The notes under the pieces were generated by a model that made no database searches, was not told the origin of the DNA, and saw nothing but the letters and a program-made list of their open reading frames with translations. Shown here in pieces: positions 29,393 to 38,371 of a stretch of 64,000 bases of DNA; within the stretch, counting starts at the first letter, position 1; every line of letters begins with the position of its first letter. The stretch is from Malikia sp. (GTDB lineage Bacteria > Pseudomonadota > Gammaproteobacteria > Burkholderiales > Burkholderiaceae_C), in the NCBI RefSeq assembly GCF_028687635.1, contig NZ_JAQTZS010000009.1, positions 1 through 64,000 of the forward strand. The letters run 5' to 3'. The position numbers and the translations under genes were made by a program.

Positions 29393-30901
29393 TCAGCCCT
29401 CCTGCGAGGAGTTGGGCAGGGCCAGGCGCGAGCTGCCGCCGTCTTCCTCGTCGCCGCCGACGCGCTCCTCGTTCAGACGCACGGCATCCTCGGGGCTGAC
29501 GTCGCCAGTGCAGTAAACGCCATCGAAGCAGGACGCCTCGAAGCCGTCGAGATCGGCGCGCAGCTTGCCCACCGCCTGCTTCATGCCGTCGACATCCTGG
29601 TAGATCAGCGCGTCGCAGCCGATGATCTGGCGGATTTCCTCCAGCGTGCGGCCGTGCGCGACCAGCTCGCCCTTGGTCGGCATGTCGATGCCGTAGACGT
29701 TGGGGTAGATCACCGGCGGCGCGGCGCTGGCCATGTAGACCTTGTTGGCGCCGGCGTCGCGCGCCATCTGCACGATTTCCTTCGAGGTGGTGCCGCGCAC
29801 GATCGAGTCATCGACCAGCAGCACGTTGCGGCCCTTGAACTCGCTGGCGATCACGTTGAGCTTCTGGCGCACGCTCTTCTTGCGCACCGCCTGGCCCGGC
29901 ATGATGAAGGTGCGGCCGACGTAGCGGTTCTTGACGAAGCCTTCGCGGTAGGGCTTGCCGAGGCGGTCGGCCAGCTCGGTCGCGGACGGGCGGCTCGACT
30001 CGGGGATCGGGATCACGACGTCGATCTGGTCGATCGGCACCATCTCGGCGACCCGCAGGGCCAGGGTCTCGCCCATGTTCAGGCGAGCCTGGTAGACCGA
30101 GATGCCGTCGATGGTCGAGTCCGGGCGCGCCAGATAGACGAACTCGAACACGCAGGGATAGAGCTGCGGATTGGCCGCGCACTGCTCGAAGCGCATCGAA
30201 CCGTCGAGGCCGATGAAGACCGCCTCGCCCGGCGTGACGTCGCGCAGGAAATCATGGCCGGTGCCTTCGAGCGCGACCGATTCGCTGGCCACCATCACGG
30301 TGCCGTCCTTGCCCTGGCCGACGCAGAGCGGGCGGATGCCGTAGGGGTCGCGGAAGGCCAGCAGGCCGTGGCCGGCGATCATCGCCACCACCGCGTAGCT
30401 GCCCTTGATGCGGCGGTGCACCTCGCGCACGGCGGCGAACACCGCGTCCTGCGTCAGCGCGCCGTGATCGGTGGACTTGGCCAGCTCGTGCGCCAGCACG
30501 TTGAGCAGGACCTCGGAGTCGCTCTCGGTGTTGATGTGGCGGTGGTCGAGCTGGACCATCTCCTGCTTGAGCACGGCGGCGTTGGTCAGGTTGCCGTTGT
30601 GCGCCATCACGATGCCGAACGGCGCGTTGACGTAGAAGGGCTGGGCTTCTTCCTCGCTGAAGGCATTGCCCGCGGTCGGGTAGCGCACCTGGCCCAGGCC
30701 ACAGTTGCCCGGCAGCGCGCGCATGTTGCGGGTGCGAAACACATCCTTGACCATGCCCTTGGCCTTGTGCATGAAGACCTTGCGTTCGAGCTGGGTCGCG
30801 ATGCCGGCGGCATCCTGGCCGCGATGCTGCAGCAGCAACAGCGCGTCATAGATCAATTGGTTGACGGGTGCGTTGCTGACAACGCCGACGATTCCACACA
30901 T
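29393..30901 (-). CDS. purF: Amidophosphoribosyltransferase
   Basis: A 502-residue enzyme catalysing the first step of purine synthesis (PRPP + glutamine). The N-terminal nucleophile cysteine is exposed after Met removal ([10 protein letters not shown]), the Ntn glutaminase domain continues with [16 protein letters not shown], and the PRPP site is [18 protein letters not shown]. It is three bases from metZ. Confidence 0.96.
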   Translation of the reverse strand: MCGIVGVVSNAPVNQLIYDALLLLQHRGQDAAGIATQLERKVFMHKAKGMVKDVFRTRNMRALPGNCGLGQVRYPTAGNAFSEEEAQPFYVNAPFGIVMAHNGNLTNAAVLKQEMVQLDHRHINTESDSEVLLNVLAHELAKSTDHGALTQDAVFAAVREVHRRIKGSYAVVAMIAGHGLLAFRDPYGIRPLCVGQGKDGTVMVASESVALEGTGHDFLRDVTPGEAVFIGLDGSMRFEQCAANPQLYPCVFEFVYLARPDSTIDGISVYQARLNMGETLALRVAEMVPIDQIDVVIPIPESSRPSATELADRLGKPYREGFVKNRYVGRTFIMPGQAVRKKSVRQKLNVIASEFKGRNVLLVDDSIVRGTTSKEIVQMARDAGANKVYMASAAPPVIYPNVYGIDMPTKGELVAHGRTLEEIRQIIGCDALIYQDVDGMKQAVGKLRADLDGFEASCFDGVYCTGDVSPEDAVRLNEERVGGDEEDGGSSRLALPNSSQEG

Positions 30902-30922
30902 GACGTGATCCTCTAGTAATTT

Positions 30923-31408
30923 TCAGGGAAAGTAGCGGGCGAGGCGGTCCGGGACGGCGGCCTTGAGCAGGCGCAGGCCCTGTTCGAGACCGCGTGCTCC
31001 GGCCGACGCCTGCCAGCCCTCTTGTTGTTTGAGCGGGGTCATGTTGACCACCAGCGCGAGCGCGAGCAGCGTGGCCACGCCGCGCAGCAGCCCGAAGGCC
31101 GCGCCCAGCACGCGGTCGACCGGGCGCAACCCGACGGACTCGAACAGCTTGCTGATGAACCAGGACAGCAGTCCGGCGCCAAAGGCGGCCACGACGAAAA
31201 CCACGACAAAACCGGCCGCATAGCGCAGCGGCTCGGAAAATTCGTTCAGGGGCAGTTGCGCGGCCGCCCAGCCGGCCAGCCATTGCGCGACCATGAAGGC
31301 GGCGATCCAGCCCGCGATCGAGAGCAGTTCATAACTCAGACCTCGCCACATGCCAAGCAGGACGGAGGCCAGCAACAGCAGCAGCAGGAAGAGGTCGACC
31401 GCCACCAT
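30923..31408 (-). CDS. cvpA: CvpA-family membrane protein
   Basis: A 161-residue protein with four predicted transmembrane helices (for example VDLFLLLLLLASVLLGMWRG at the start). Named for colicin V production in E. coli and conserved upstream of purF. The stop is one base from the SPOR gene junction and 21 bases before purF. Confidence 0.9.
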   Translation of the reverse strand: MVAVDLFLLLLLLASVLLGMWRGLSYELLSIAGWIAAFMVAQWLAGWAAAQLPLNEFSEPLRYAAGFVVVFVVAAFGAGLLSWFISKLFESVGLRPVDRVLGAAFGLLRGVATLLALALVVNMTPLKQQEGWQASAGARGLEQGLRLLKAAVPDRLARYFP

Positions 31409-32301
31409 CAGAGCGTGAGGATGGAGGCCGACAGGCCCAAGGCCCGGGCCTTGGCGGCGGCCTTGGCGGCCTCGTCGCGAGTCGCGAAGGGCCCCAGGCG
31501 CACGCGGGTGCGCGGGCCGTCGGGCGTGTTGCCGATCTGGGTGTAGGTGGTGAGGCCGCCGCGCTCCAGCTTCATGCGCGCCTCCTGCGCCAGCGTGGGA
31601 TCGACGAAGGCGCCGACCTGCACGACATGACGCTTGGCGGCCGACTTGTCCTCGCCGGCGGGCTTGTCCTGCGGCGCGGACTTGCCCTCAAGCAGGGCCA
31701 TGGCGCGGGCCGCGTCGTCGGGCGCCTTGGGGGCGACCTTGGGTTCGACCGGCTTGCGCTCCGCGGGCTTGTCGGCTGGCTTGGGCTCGGGCTTGGGTTC
31801 GGCGGGCTTCCTGTCGACCGCCGGCTTGGTTTCGGCCGGCTTGTCGACGACCACGGGTATCTTTTCCCAAGGCTTGGGGACGGTCTGTGGCTGGGCTGGC
31901 GCGACGGCCTGCGCCACCGGCGCGGCAGGCGCGACCACAGGCACAGGGGGGGGCGGCGACGTGACGGTGACTGGCGCGGGCGCGGCCTGGGCTGGCGCCT
32001 GGGCGCTGCGCACGAGCTCTTCCGACTCGTCCAGCCCGTCGAGGCGCGCGCCGGGCTGCGACGCCGCGTCCTGGGCCGCCGTCTTGGACTTGGCGGCGTT
32101 GCGCGCCGGGATGTCGATCTCGAAGTCAACCGGCACCGGACGCGGTTGCGACTCGAACAGCAACGGAAACCCGATCACTCCAGCCAGCACCAGCACGCTG
32201 GCGCCCAGCAGCCGGTGCCGGGCGCGACGTCGCACGGTTTCGATGGTGGAGGGCTGCATCGGGCTGCTGCTGCCCTGGCCGCCGAATCGGAATTTGAACA
32301 T
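31408..32301 (-). CDS. SPOR-domain protein, DedD-like
   Basis: A 297-residue bitopic protein: short cytoplasmic N-terminus, one transmembrane helix (HRLLGASVLVLAGVIGFPLL), a long Pro/Ala/Lys-rich periplasmic linker with KPAEPKPE-type repeats, and a C-terminal SPOR domain (KRHVVQVGAFVDPTLAQEAR...) that binds denuded septal peptidoglycan. DedD in the same folC-cvpA-purF context acts at division. The ATG at 32301 gives MFKFRFGG, the usual start. Confidence 0.9.
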   Translation of the reverse strand: MFKFRFGGQGSSSPMQPSTIETVRRRARHRLLGASVLVLAGVIGFPLLFESQPRPVPVDFEIDIPARNAAKSKTAAQDAASQPGARLDGLDESEELVRSAQAPAQAAPAPVTVTSPPPPVPVVAPAAPVAQAVAPAQPQTVPKPWEKIPVVVDKPAETKPAVDRKPAEPKPEPKPADKPAERKPVEPKVAPKAPDDAARAMALLEGKSAPQDKPAGEDKSAAKRHVVQVGAFVDPTLAQEARMKLERGGLTTYTQIGNTPDGPRTRVRLGPFATRDEAAKAAAKARALGLSASILTL

Positions 32302-32359
32302 TCGCCAGTGCTGTGATTTGAGGGGCCGCGTCGCGTCGGAGGCCGCCGGTGACAGGGAA

Positions 32360-33694
32360 TCAGGCCGGGAGGTGCTTGGCGTCCAGCCTCGGGGTCCCGT
32401 TCTGCAGCACGCCGCCCACGGTAAAGAATGAACCAAAGACGACAATTCTATCAGCTGGGTCGGCGGCGGCAATCGCCGCGTCCAGCGCCGCCTGGGGGCC
32501 GGCGTGCAGGCTGGACTCGACGCCGGGGCGCGGATGGGTGCCGCGCCAGATCGCGGCCAGGTCGGCCGCGCTGGCGGCACGCGGCAGCGGCAGGTCGCAG
32601 AAATACCAGCGGTCGATCAGCGGATTGATGCGCTGGAACATCGGCGGCAGGTCCTTGTCGGCCATGGCGCCAAACACGGCGTGCGTGGTCGGGTAGTAAC
32701 CCATCGCGTCGAGGTTCTCGGTCAGCGCCGCGACCGAATGCGGGTTGTGCGCGACGTCGAGCACCAGCGCCGGCTGGCCCGGCACGATCTGGAAGCGGCC
32801 CGGCAGCTCGACCAGCGCCAGGCCGTTGCGCACCGCCTGCGCCGTGACCGGCAGCACGGGGTGCAGCGCCTCGACCGCCGCCAGCACGCCGGCGGCGTTG
32901 ACGAGCTGGTTGGCGCCGCGCAGCGCCGGGTAGGCCAGCCCGGCGTAGCGGCGGCTGCGACCGGCCCAGTTCCACTGCTGCTGGTCGCCACCGCAATGGA
33001 AGTCGCGTCCGGCCCGGTACAGGTCGGCGCCGATCTCGAGCGCGCGGTCCAGCACGCTCTGCGGCGGCACCGGATCGCTCACGATGACCGGGCGGCCGGT
33101 GCGCATGATGCCGGCCTTCTCGTAGCCGATGGCCTCGCGGTCGGTGCCAAGGAACTCGATATGGTCGATGTCGATGCTGGTGATGATCGAGCAGGCCGGC
33201 TCGACGATGTTGACCGCGTCGAGCCGGCCACCGAGTCCGACCTCCAGGATCACGATGTCGAGCCGCGCGCGCGCCAGCGTCAGCACGATCGCCAGCGTGG
33301 TGAACTCGAAATAGCTCAGGCTGATCTCGGGCTGGTCGGCAGCGCCACGGCGCGCCAGCTCGACGTCGGCGAAGGCCGGCAGCAGCGCGTCGGCCGCGAC
33401 GATCTGGCCGTCGATGCGGCAGCGCTCCTCGAAATGCACCAGGTGCGGCGAGGTGTAGAGGCCGGTGCGGTAGCCGGCCTGGCCGTAGATGGTCTCCAGC
33501 AGCGCGCAGGTCGAGCCCTTGCCATTGGTGCCACCAACGATGACGACCGGGCAAGCCGGCTGCAGACCGCGACCGTCATCAAGGCGCCGCGCCACCTCGC
33601 GCACCCGGTCCAGCCCCATGTCGATGGTCTTGGGGTGAATGCGCTCGCAGTAGGCAAGCCAGTCGGGCAGGGTCTGGGGCAGGTCTTGGGTCAT
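32360..33694 (-). CDS. folC: Folylpolyglutamate synthase / dihydrofolate synthase
   Basis: A 444-residue Mur-ligase family enzyme: ATP loop IVGGTNGKGSTCALLE near residue 55, YTSPHLVHFEER, LGGRLDAVNIVEP, ITSIDIDHIEFLG and LVLDVAHNPHSV. It adds glutamate to dihydropteroate and folates. An alternative TTG seven codons upstream is less likely than this ATG. Confidence 0.94.
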   Translation of the reverse strand: MTQDLPQTLPDWLAYCERIHPKTIDMGLDRVREVARRLDDGRGLQPACPVVIVGGTNGKGSTCALLETIYGQAGYRTGLYTSPHLVHFEERCRIDGQIVAADALLPAFADVELARRGAADQPEISLSYFEFTTLAIVLTLARARLDIVILEVGLGGRLDAVNIVEPACSIITSIDIDHIEFLGTDREAIGYEKAGIMRTGRPVIVSDPVPPQSVLDRALEIGADLYRAGRDFHCGGDQQQWNWAGRSRRYAGLAYPALRGANQLVNAAGVLAAVEALHPVLPVTAQAVRNGLALVELPGRFQIVPGQPALVLDVAHNPHSVAALTENLDAMGYYPTTHAVFGAMADKDLPPMFQRINPLIDRWYFCDLPLPRAASAADLAAIWRGTHPRPGVESSLHAGPQAALDAAIAAADPADRIVVFGSFFTVGGVLQNGTPRLDAKHLPA

Positions 33695-33869
33695 GGCAGA
33701 AGCGGGAAAAGGCAAGACCGATATTGTCGCAGCGGGAACGAAACCACGTTCAGGCCGTCGTCATGGGCAAAAAAAATGCTGCAACAGCAAAAGTGAAAGC
33801 AAAAACGACATGGTTTGTCAATGCCACGGGTTAGGATTTACCTCGGTGAACATCTTCAGCAGTTGAACG

Positions 33870-34814
33870 ATGTTTGCAATCCAGCAATTCAACTCCGACA
33901 ACCACCCCATGGCAGCCCAGACCGACCCGCAGGAAACGATTGCCTACCGGCTCAGCGAGCTGCTGCGCCGCCTGAACGAGGGCCAGAAGCTCGACCCCCA
34001 TGCGCTGGCCCAGGAATTCAGTGTCAACCTGCGAACCATTCAGCGCGACCTCAACGAGAGGCTGGCCTTCCTGGACCTGGACAAGCACCACGGCCATTAC
34101 AGAGTCAGCGGGCCGCGCCTGGGCTTGCTGACGCAACAAGACATCGAGCGCTTCGCCTCGGTGGCCGGCCTGCAGGGCATGCATCCCCAACTGGGCACCG
34201 AACTGCTCAAGGACCTGCTCGACAGCCGCCTGCAAAGCCTGCAGATACGCGGCCATCACTACGAAGACCTGAGCGGCCGGGAGGACAACTTTCGCCAGCT
34301 CAAGCAGGCGATCGAGCAGCGCTGCGCCATCGGCTTTCGCTACCAGAAGCCCGAGGGCGAAAAAACCGTGGCCGCCGCGCAGCCCTACAAGCTGGTCAAC
34401 CACAGCGGCATCTGGTACCTGGCCGCGACCGATGCCGGCACGCTCAAGTCCTACACCTTCACCAAGATCAGCGGCCTGCTGATCGACGACCAGCAGCGGT
34501 TCGAGCCCGACCCGGCGGTGGTCGCCCAGCTCGCCCGCGAGGACAGCATCTGGTTCAACGTCAAGAAAACCGAGGTCGTGTTCAAGGTCGGGCGCGAGGT
34601 GGCGGGCTACTTCCAGCGCCGGCAACTCGTCAACGGCCAGAAGATCGAGAAGGAACTGGCCGACGGCGGCCTGCTGGTGTCCTGCCTGATCGCACACCCG
34701 AACCAGATCCTGCCCATCGTGCGCTATTGGCTGCCCAACGTGCGCATCATCAGCCCGGAGGGCATGCAGGCGGAGCTGGAGCAACAGCTGCGGGCGTATC
34801 TGGGCACGGTCTGA
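33870..34814 (+). CDS. WYL-domain transcriptional regulator
   Basis: A 314-residue protein. An N-terminal DeoR-like helix-turn-helix (LSELLRRLNEGQKLDPHALA, then QEFSVNLRTIQRDLNERLAF) is followed by a WYL sensor (AIGFRYQKPEGEKTVAAAQP, LVNHSGIWYLAATDAGTLKS) and a WCX-like C-terminal extension. WYL regulators are widespread at the head of phage-defence islands and often respond to nucleic acids. It is the first of 14 co-directional accessory genes. The ATG at 33909 (MAAQTDP) is an alternative start; neither has a clear ribosome-binding site. Confidence 0.88.
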   Translation: MFAIQQFNSDNHPMAAQTDPQETIAYRLSELLRRLNEGQKLDPHALAQEFSVNLRTIQRDLNERLAFLDLDKHHGHYRVSGPRLGLLTQQDIERFASVAGLQGMHPQLGTELLKDLLDSRLQSLQIRGHHYEDLSGREDNFRQLKQAIEQRCAIGFRYQKPEGEKTVAAAQPYKLVNHSGIWYLAATDAGTLKSYTFTKISGLLIDDQQRFEPDPAVVAQLAREDSIWFNVKKTEVVFKVGREVAGYFQRRQLVNGQKIEKELADGGLLVSCLIAHPNQILPIVRYWLPNVRIISPEGMQAELEQQLRAYLGTV

Positions 34815-34857
34815 AATTCGCCCCATCACCCAACCGCCGTCAAAAGAGGAAGCCATC

Positions 34858-34977
34858 ATGAACAACAACCCGTCCCCGCTGGAATACCTGGCCTCGTTCG
34901 CGATTACCTTCGCGGCCGGTGTTATTACGACTGTGGCGCTGAGGGCGGGATACAAGTGGATGCAACGGAATCAATAA
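34858..34977 (+). CDS. 39-residue single-pass membrane peptide
   Basis: MNNNPSPLEYLASFAITFAA then GVITTVALRAGYKWMQRNQ: one transmembrane helix and a basic C-terminus. GAGG lies nine bases before the ATG. It lies between the WYL regulator and the AT-rich pair. No family recognised; it could be a small regulator or toxin-like peptide. Confidence 0.6.
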   Translation: MNNNPSPLEYLASFAITFAAGVITTVALRAGYKWMQRNQ

Positions 34978-35015
34978 TCAAGCAATTACAAAATTCAAAA
35001 TAGAAATTTAATACC

Positions 35016-36557
35016 ATGAACCCCAAAAATACCTCAAAAAAAAATGACGACAATCGGGAGATTTTTCGCTCCGGCATAGCACTTTCCGCAAGTGAAACCG
35101 TCAGTCGCTTCGGCAGCGCCAATGCAGAATTCATCAAAGGCTACACAGGCACCGACAACGAAACTGGACAGCGGTACGCCAAGGGACTGGCGGATATCGC
35201 CAAGCACAAGGTCAATTCAGACCCTATGGAAGCAGCTAAAAATATCAAGCAACAAGCTGGTTTTAGTGCTGAGGTTGCAGCAACAAGCCGAGACAATTCA
35301 GAAGCAATTATCGCCAAATCCAAGGTACGGACGATACGCAGCGATGATATAACGGAATACGGCCGAAATCATAATATTGTAGACCGCGTGCAAATTTTAG
35401 ACGGACAAATCATCGAGGGCAGCCAAGCACAGATGAAATTTGTTGGAAACCGCGATCAACTTTTTAAGGACATTGCACTTGAAGGTAAAAAATTTGAGCG
35501 CTATCGCGGTACCAAGCTCGAGCTACCTTCAGAACAATACGAAGGTGCGGCACAGCATTGCCGTGAAGAGGCTCAGCAGCTGCGCTTCAATGCCGATCGT
35601 GCCGAACAAAGCGGCAAGACCGATATTTCTGCCAAGCTACGGCGCGAGGCCAACAACTACGAAGAGCTAGCGAATAATATAAGCGACAGTGGTATAACCA
35701 CCGAGCAAGCTATTTTTTACCGCAAATACCCCAAGATCGCCACCGCAATAGACATGGCTCGTACAAGTCATAAAGCAGGCTTGGAAGGAGCAAAATATGG
35801 CTCGGTAATTGGCGGCAGCATATCGTTGCTTCAAAATATATTTGCTTTAGCTCAAAATGAAAAATCTTTAGGTGATGCCAGCACCGATTTCGCAATCGAT
35901 ACCACCAAAGCAGCAGCCCTTGGCTACAGCACCGCATTCGCCGGCTCAATAGTAAAAAGCGGCATGCAGCAATCGAGCAATCAGACCATGCGCAGCCTTG
36001 CAGGAAGCAGCGCTCCAGCGTTGGCTGTCAATGTTTGCGTATCCCTGAGCGGCTCGATTAAGCGTTATGTGCAGGGCGAAATTACAGAATCTCAACTTTT
36101 GGCGGAAGTGGGGGAAAAAAGCACAAGCATGCTCGCCAGCGGAATGATTGCTACATTAGGGCAGATAGCAATCCCCATACCTTTCTTGGGCGCCGCGATT
36201 GGCGGAATAATCGGCCACACTCTATCATCAATATTTTATCAAGCCGCATTAGACTCGGCACGCAGCGTTGAAATTTCTCGTGAAATTATGGAGCGTACAC
36301 AGGCAATTCAAGCTGCTGCCCGCGAAAAAATTTCGCAAGAGCAAACCGCTTTCAATAATTTTTTACAACGGGAATTTCCACAACTTCAAAGCGAGACACA
36401 ACAGCTATTTTCCATAATCAACAGCGCCACATGCAACATTGACGAACTAACTAGCTCAATCAACAAATATGCAACTATTTTAGGTAAAAATCTTCGATTT
36501 AATAATTTAAATGAATTTAATGAATTCATGAACTCAGGCGAACCCCTTAGACTCTAA
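35016..36557 (+). CDS. Large uncharacterised membrane-inserting protein (glycine-rich helices)
   Basis: A 513-residue protein of unknown function. Residues 1-235 are hydrophilic and helical (for example QYEGAAQHCREEAQQLRFNA). Three hydrophobic glycine-rich stretches follow: KYGSVIGGSISLLQNIFALA near 260, a segment near 300-340 (AALGYSTAFAGSIVKSG), and IATLGQIAIPIPFLGAAIGG near 385. The C-terminus is coiled coil. The soluble head plus hairpin-forming glycine-zipper helices suggests pore-forming or membrane-remodelling activity; this is inference. Its GC content is visibly below the chromosome and A/T-ending codons are common. Confidence 0.75.
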   Translation: MNPKNTSKKNDDNREIFRSGIALSASETVSRFGSANAEFIKGYTGTDNETGQRYAKGLADIAKHKVNSDPMEAAKNIKQQAGFSAEVAATSRDNSEAIIAKSKVRTIRSDDITEYGRNHNIVDRVQILDGQIIEGSQAQMKFVGNRDQLFKDIALEGKKFERYRGTKLELPSEQYEGAAQHCREEAQQLRFNADRAEQSGKTDISAKLRREANNYEELANNISDSGITTEQAIFYRKYPKIATAIDMARTSHKAGLEGAKYGSVIGGSISLLQNIFALAQNEKSLGDASTDFAIDTTKAAALGYSTAFAGSIVKSGMQQSSNQTMRSLAGSSAPALAVNVCVSLSGSIKRYVQGEITESQLLAEVGEKSTSMLASGMIATLGQIAIPIPFLGAAIGGIIGHTLSSIFYQAALDSARSVEISREIMERTQAIQAAAREKISQEQTAFNNFLQREFPQLQSETQQLFSIINSATCNIDELTSSINKYATILGKNLRFNNLNEFNEFMNSGEPLRL

Positions 36558-36587
36558 TCAATTCACCATCCAACCACAGGAATAATC

Positions 36588-37586
36588 ATGCCAGTCCCCA
36601 TTATTTTTGGCGTCATCGCAGGCGGAGCCGCAATTTATGGTGCAATCAAAGGCGTAAGTGGAGCCATTGACCACAGCAACGCAAAAAACATCAACACTGA
36701 AGCACAATCAACAGTTGACGAAGCCAACCACAAGGTAGAAGAACAACGGAAAACCACCTTCAACGCACTTGAAAAATATGGAAAGCGTAAACTTAGTGCA
36801 TTCGAAAGCGTAATCGCTGACTTCCTAAAATCTTATAAAAAACTAAATAACGTCGAAATAAACCAGACTCACGAGCTAGATAAATTGGGCATAGGTGATT
36901 TTTCCAGCCAATCGCTCACTGGGCTGAGCAATGATTACCAAGCTCTTCAAGACGCAGGTTTGGGGTTAGGTGCTGGACTGGGTGGTGGAGCGGCACTCGC
37001 TTTCGGCGCCTACAATGGCACGATGCTACTAGCTACTGCCGGAACAGGGACAGCAATTTCTTCGCTCAGCGGCGTAGCTGCAACCAATGCAACACTTGCA
37101 TGGCTCGGTGGCGGCACCTTGGCTGCAGGAGGAGGCGGAATGGCCTTAGGAACCATGGTACTGGGTGGTATCGTCGCAGGCCCTGCACTTGCGATTTTCG
37201 GGCATATTTTGGGCAACAAGGGAGAAGAGGCTCTGAACAATGCACGTAGCAATATGGAACAAGCGCTCAGCATTCGTGCAGCAGCAACTCTTACCGTCAG
37301 CAAGTTGCAGGCGATTGAGAAAATCACTTCATTGGCAAGTCAAACCTTCCAACAAATTACGATTCAATTACGCCACTCCACCGACGCCTTGACTGAAGTA
37401 ATTGAAACCTACGGGAATGACTACCGAACATTCAATCAAGCTTCACAAGAAACAGTACATCGCGCCGTGAAATTTGCGCAGCTAGCTAAAGCCATGATAG
37501 ACACCCCCATTCTTGATAAAAATGGAAACATGATTTTGGCAACGCAAAAGCGCATCGAAGAACTTCAAGCAGTAATCACTGCATAA
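36588..37586 (+). CDS. Glycine-zipper membrane protein, partner of the preceding gene
   Basis: A 332-residue protein. A first glycine-rich helix (IIFGVIAGGAAIYGAIKGVS) at residues 5-24, a helical region to about 120, then a long glycine-zipper tract at about 125-210 that includes ATLAWLGGGTLAAGGGGMAL and VLGGIVAGPALAIFG. I recall this Leu-Ala-Trp-Leu-Gly-Gly-Gly motif from many unnamed bacterial proteins. A helical C-terminus follows. AGGA lies seven bases before the ATG. As with its neighbour, membrane insertion is likely; function is unknown. Confidence 0.75.
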   Translation: MPVPIIFGVIAGGAAIYGAIKGVSGAIDHSNAKNINTEAQSTVDEANHKVEEQRKTTFNALEKYGKRKLSAFESVIADFLKSYKKLNNVEINQTHELDKLGIGDFSSQSLTGLSNDYQALQDAGLGLGAGLGGGAALAFGAYNGTMLLATAGTGTAISSLSGVAATNATLAWLGGGTLAAGGGGMALGTMVLGGIVAGPALAIFGHILGNKGEEALNNARSNMEQALSIRAAATLTVSKLQAIEKITSLASQTFQQITIQLRHSTDALTEVIETYGNDYRTFNQASQETVHRAVKFAQLAKAMIDTPILDKNGNMILATQKRIEELQAVITA

Positions 37587-37596
37587 TCAATTATAA

Positions 37597-37627
37597 AAAC
37601 CGCAGCCACTAACGCTGCGGTTTCATT
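37597..37627 (+). terminator. Probable terminator after the glycine-zipper gene pair
   Basis: AAACCGCAGC, loop, GCTGCGGTTT, a 10-bp stem; the downstream sequence CATTTC is only weakly T-rich. It lies just before the ATG of the cysteine-cluster gene. Confidence 0.55.
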
Positions 37628-37640
37628 TCAAGAATCCTCA

Positions 37641-37919
37641 ATGAAATCTTTTCCATGCACACAATGCGGCATTTGTTGTCAGAATGTGCACTTGAGCCAA
37701 AAAACAGAATATCTCAACCGAGGCGATGGAACATGCAAAAACTACGATACAGAAAACAAATTATGCTTTATTTACAACAAAAGACCTGACATTTGCAGAG
37801 TAGATAAGCAATACAAAATAAACTACTCCAATCTATATACCTGGAATAACTTTGTAGATATCAATCTTCAAGTATGCAATACACTCAAGAATATATCAAA
37901 AAATATTCATGCTCCATAA
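37641..37919 (+). CDS. YkgJ-family cysteine-cluster protein
   Basis: A 92-residue protein starting MKSFPCTQCGICCQNVHLSQ with CxxCGxCC, followed by DGTCKNYDTENKLCFIYNKR, PDICR and a later Cys. This arrangement defines the UPF0153/YkgJ family, thought to chelate zinc or iron. It is AT-rich like the pair upstream. Confidence 0.8.
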   Translation: MKSFPCTQCGICCQNVHLSQKTEYLNRGDGTCKNYDTENKLCFIYNKRPDICRVDKQYKINYSNLYTWNNFVDINLQVCNTLKNISKNIHAP

Positions 37920-38140
37920 AATGATAAAAAAATTTACAAAGTTTTTTAAAAGAAATATTAACTTTAAATAAAATTTCTTTGCGCTTGCTACAAGCAGTAA
38001 TTTCGAAATATTGCGATCTAATTCAAGCTCCCATTCATTTCCCGCCCATACCTCATGCCGTTACACTCAAGTCTGTAAGCTGTTGATTTTATTGAGATAT
38101 TGCTTTGAGTTAGACCATAAAATCAACGGCTTACGAAGAT
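37920..38140. other. AT-rich spacer containing an inverted repeat
   Basis: No gene seen. It holds the inverted repeat at 38075-38134 described separately and marks the change from AT-rich sequence back to a GC content near the chromosome average. Confidence 0.5.
38075..38134. repeat. Imperfect 18-bp inverted repeat
   Basis: GTAAGCTGTTGATTTTAT (38075-38092) and ATAAAATCAACGGCTTAC (38117-38134) pair at 17 of 18 positions around a 24-base centre. It could be a recombination or attachment site at the edge of the AT-rich block, or an operator/terminator. Confidence 0.6.
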
Positions 38141-38344
38141 GTGTGTAATGAAATACCCACAACCTGCCCCGCCTGCGACTGCTCCAAGACCGTGGCGCCG
38201 CGCAGCGACGTGCTAATGCTCGGCATCGGTCACTTCACGGCCTGCCCGGCTTGCGGGCATCGCCTGCTGGAAACACAAGTGACCAGCACGGCCCGGGCGG
38301 CGCTGGCTGAACTGGCAAACAAGATCACTCGGCTGGTGCGCTGA
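38141..38344 (+). CDS. Small zinc-ribbon protein
   Basis: A 67-residue protein with two CxxC knuckles, TCPACDCSK and ACPACGHRLLE, so probably a zinc ribbon. It starts at GTG and has no obvious ribosome-binding site, so the start is uncertain. It precedes the YaaW gene by 27 bases. Confidence 0.5.
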   Translation: MCNEIPTTCPACDCSKTVAPRSDVLMLGIGHFTACPACGHRLLETQVTSTARAALAELANKITRLVR

Positions 38345-38371
38345 GTAAATCCCAACTCCAAGGAAAACAAC

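Noticed and set aside
28226-30916. 896-codon plus-strand frame over metZ and purF
   Set aside because: Runs antisense to two intact, motif-bearing genes of a conserved operon.
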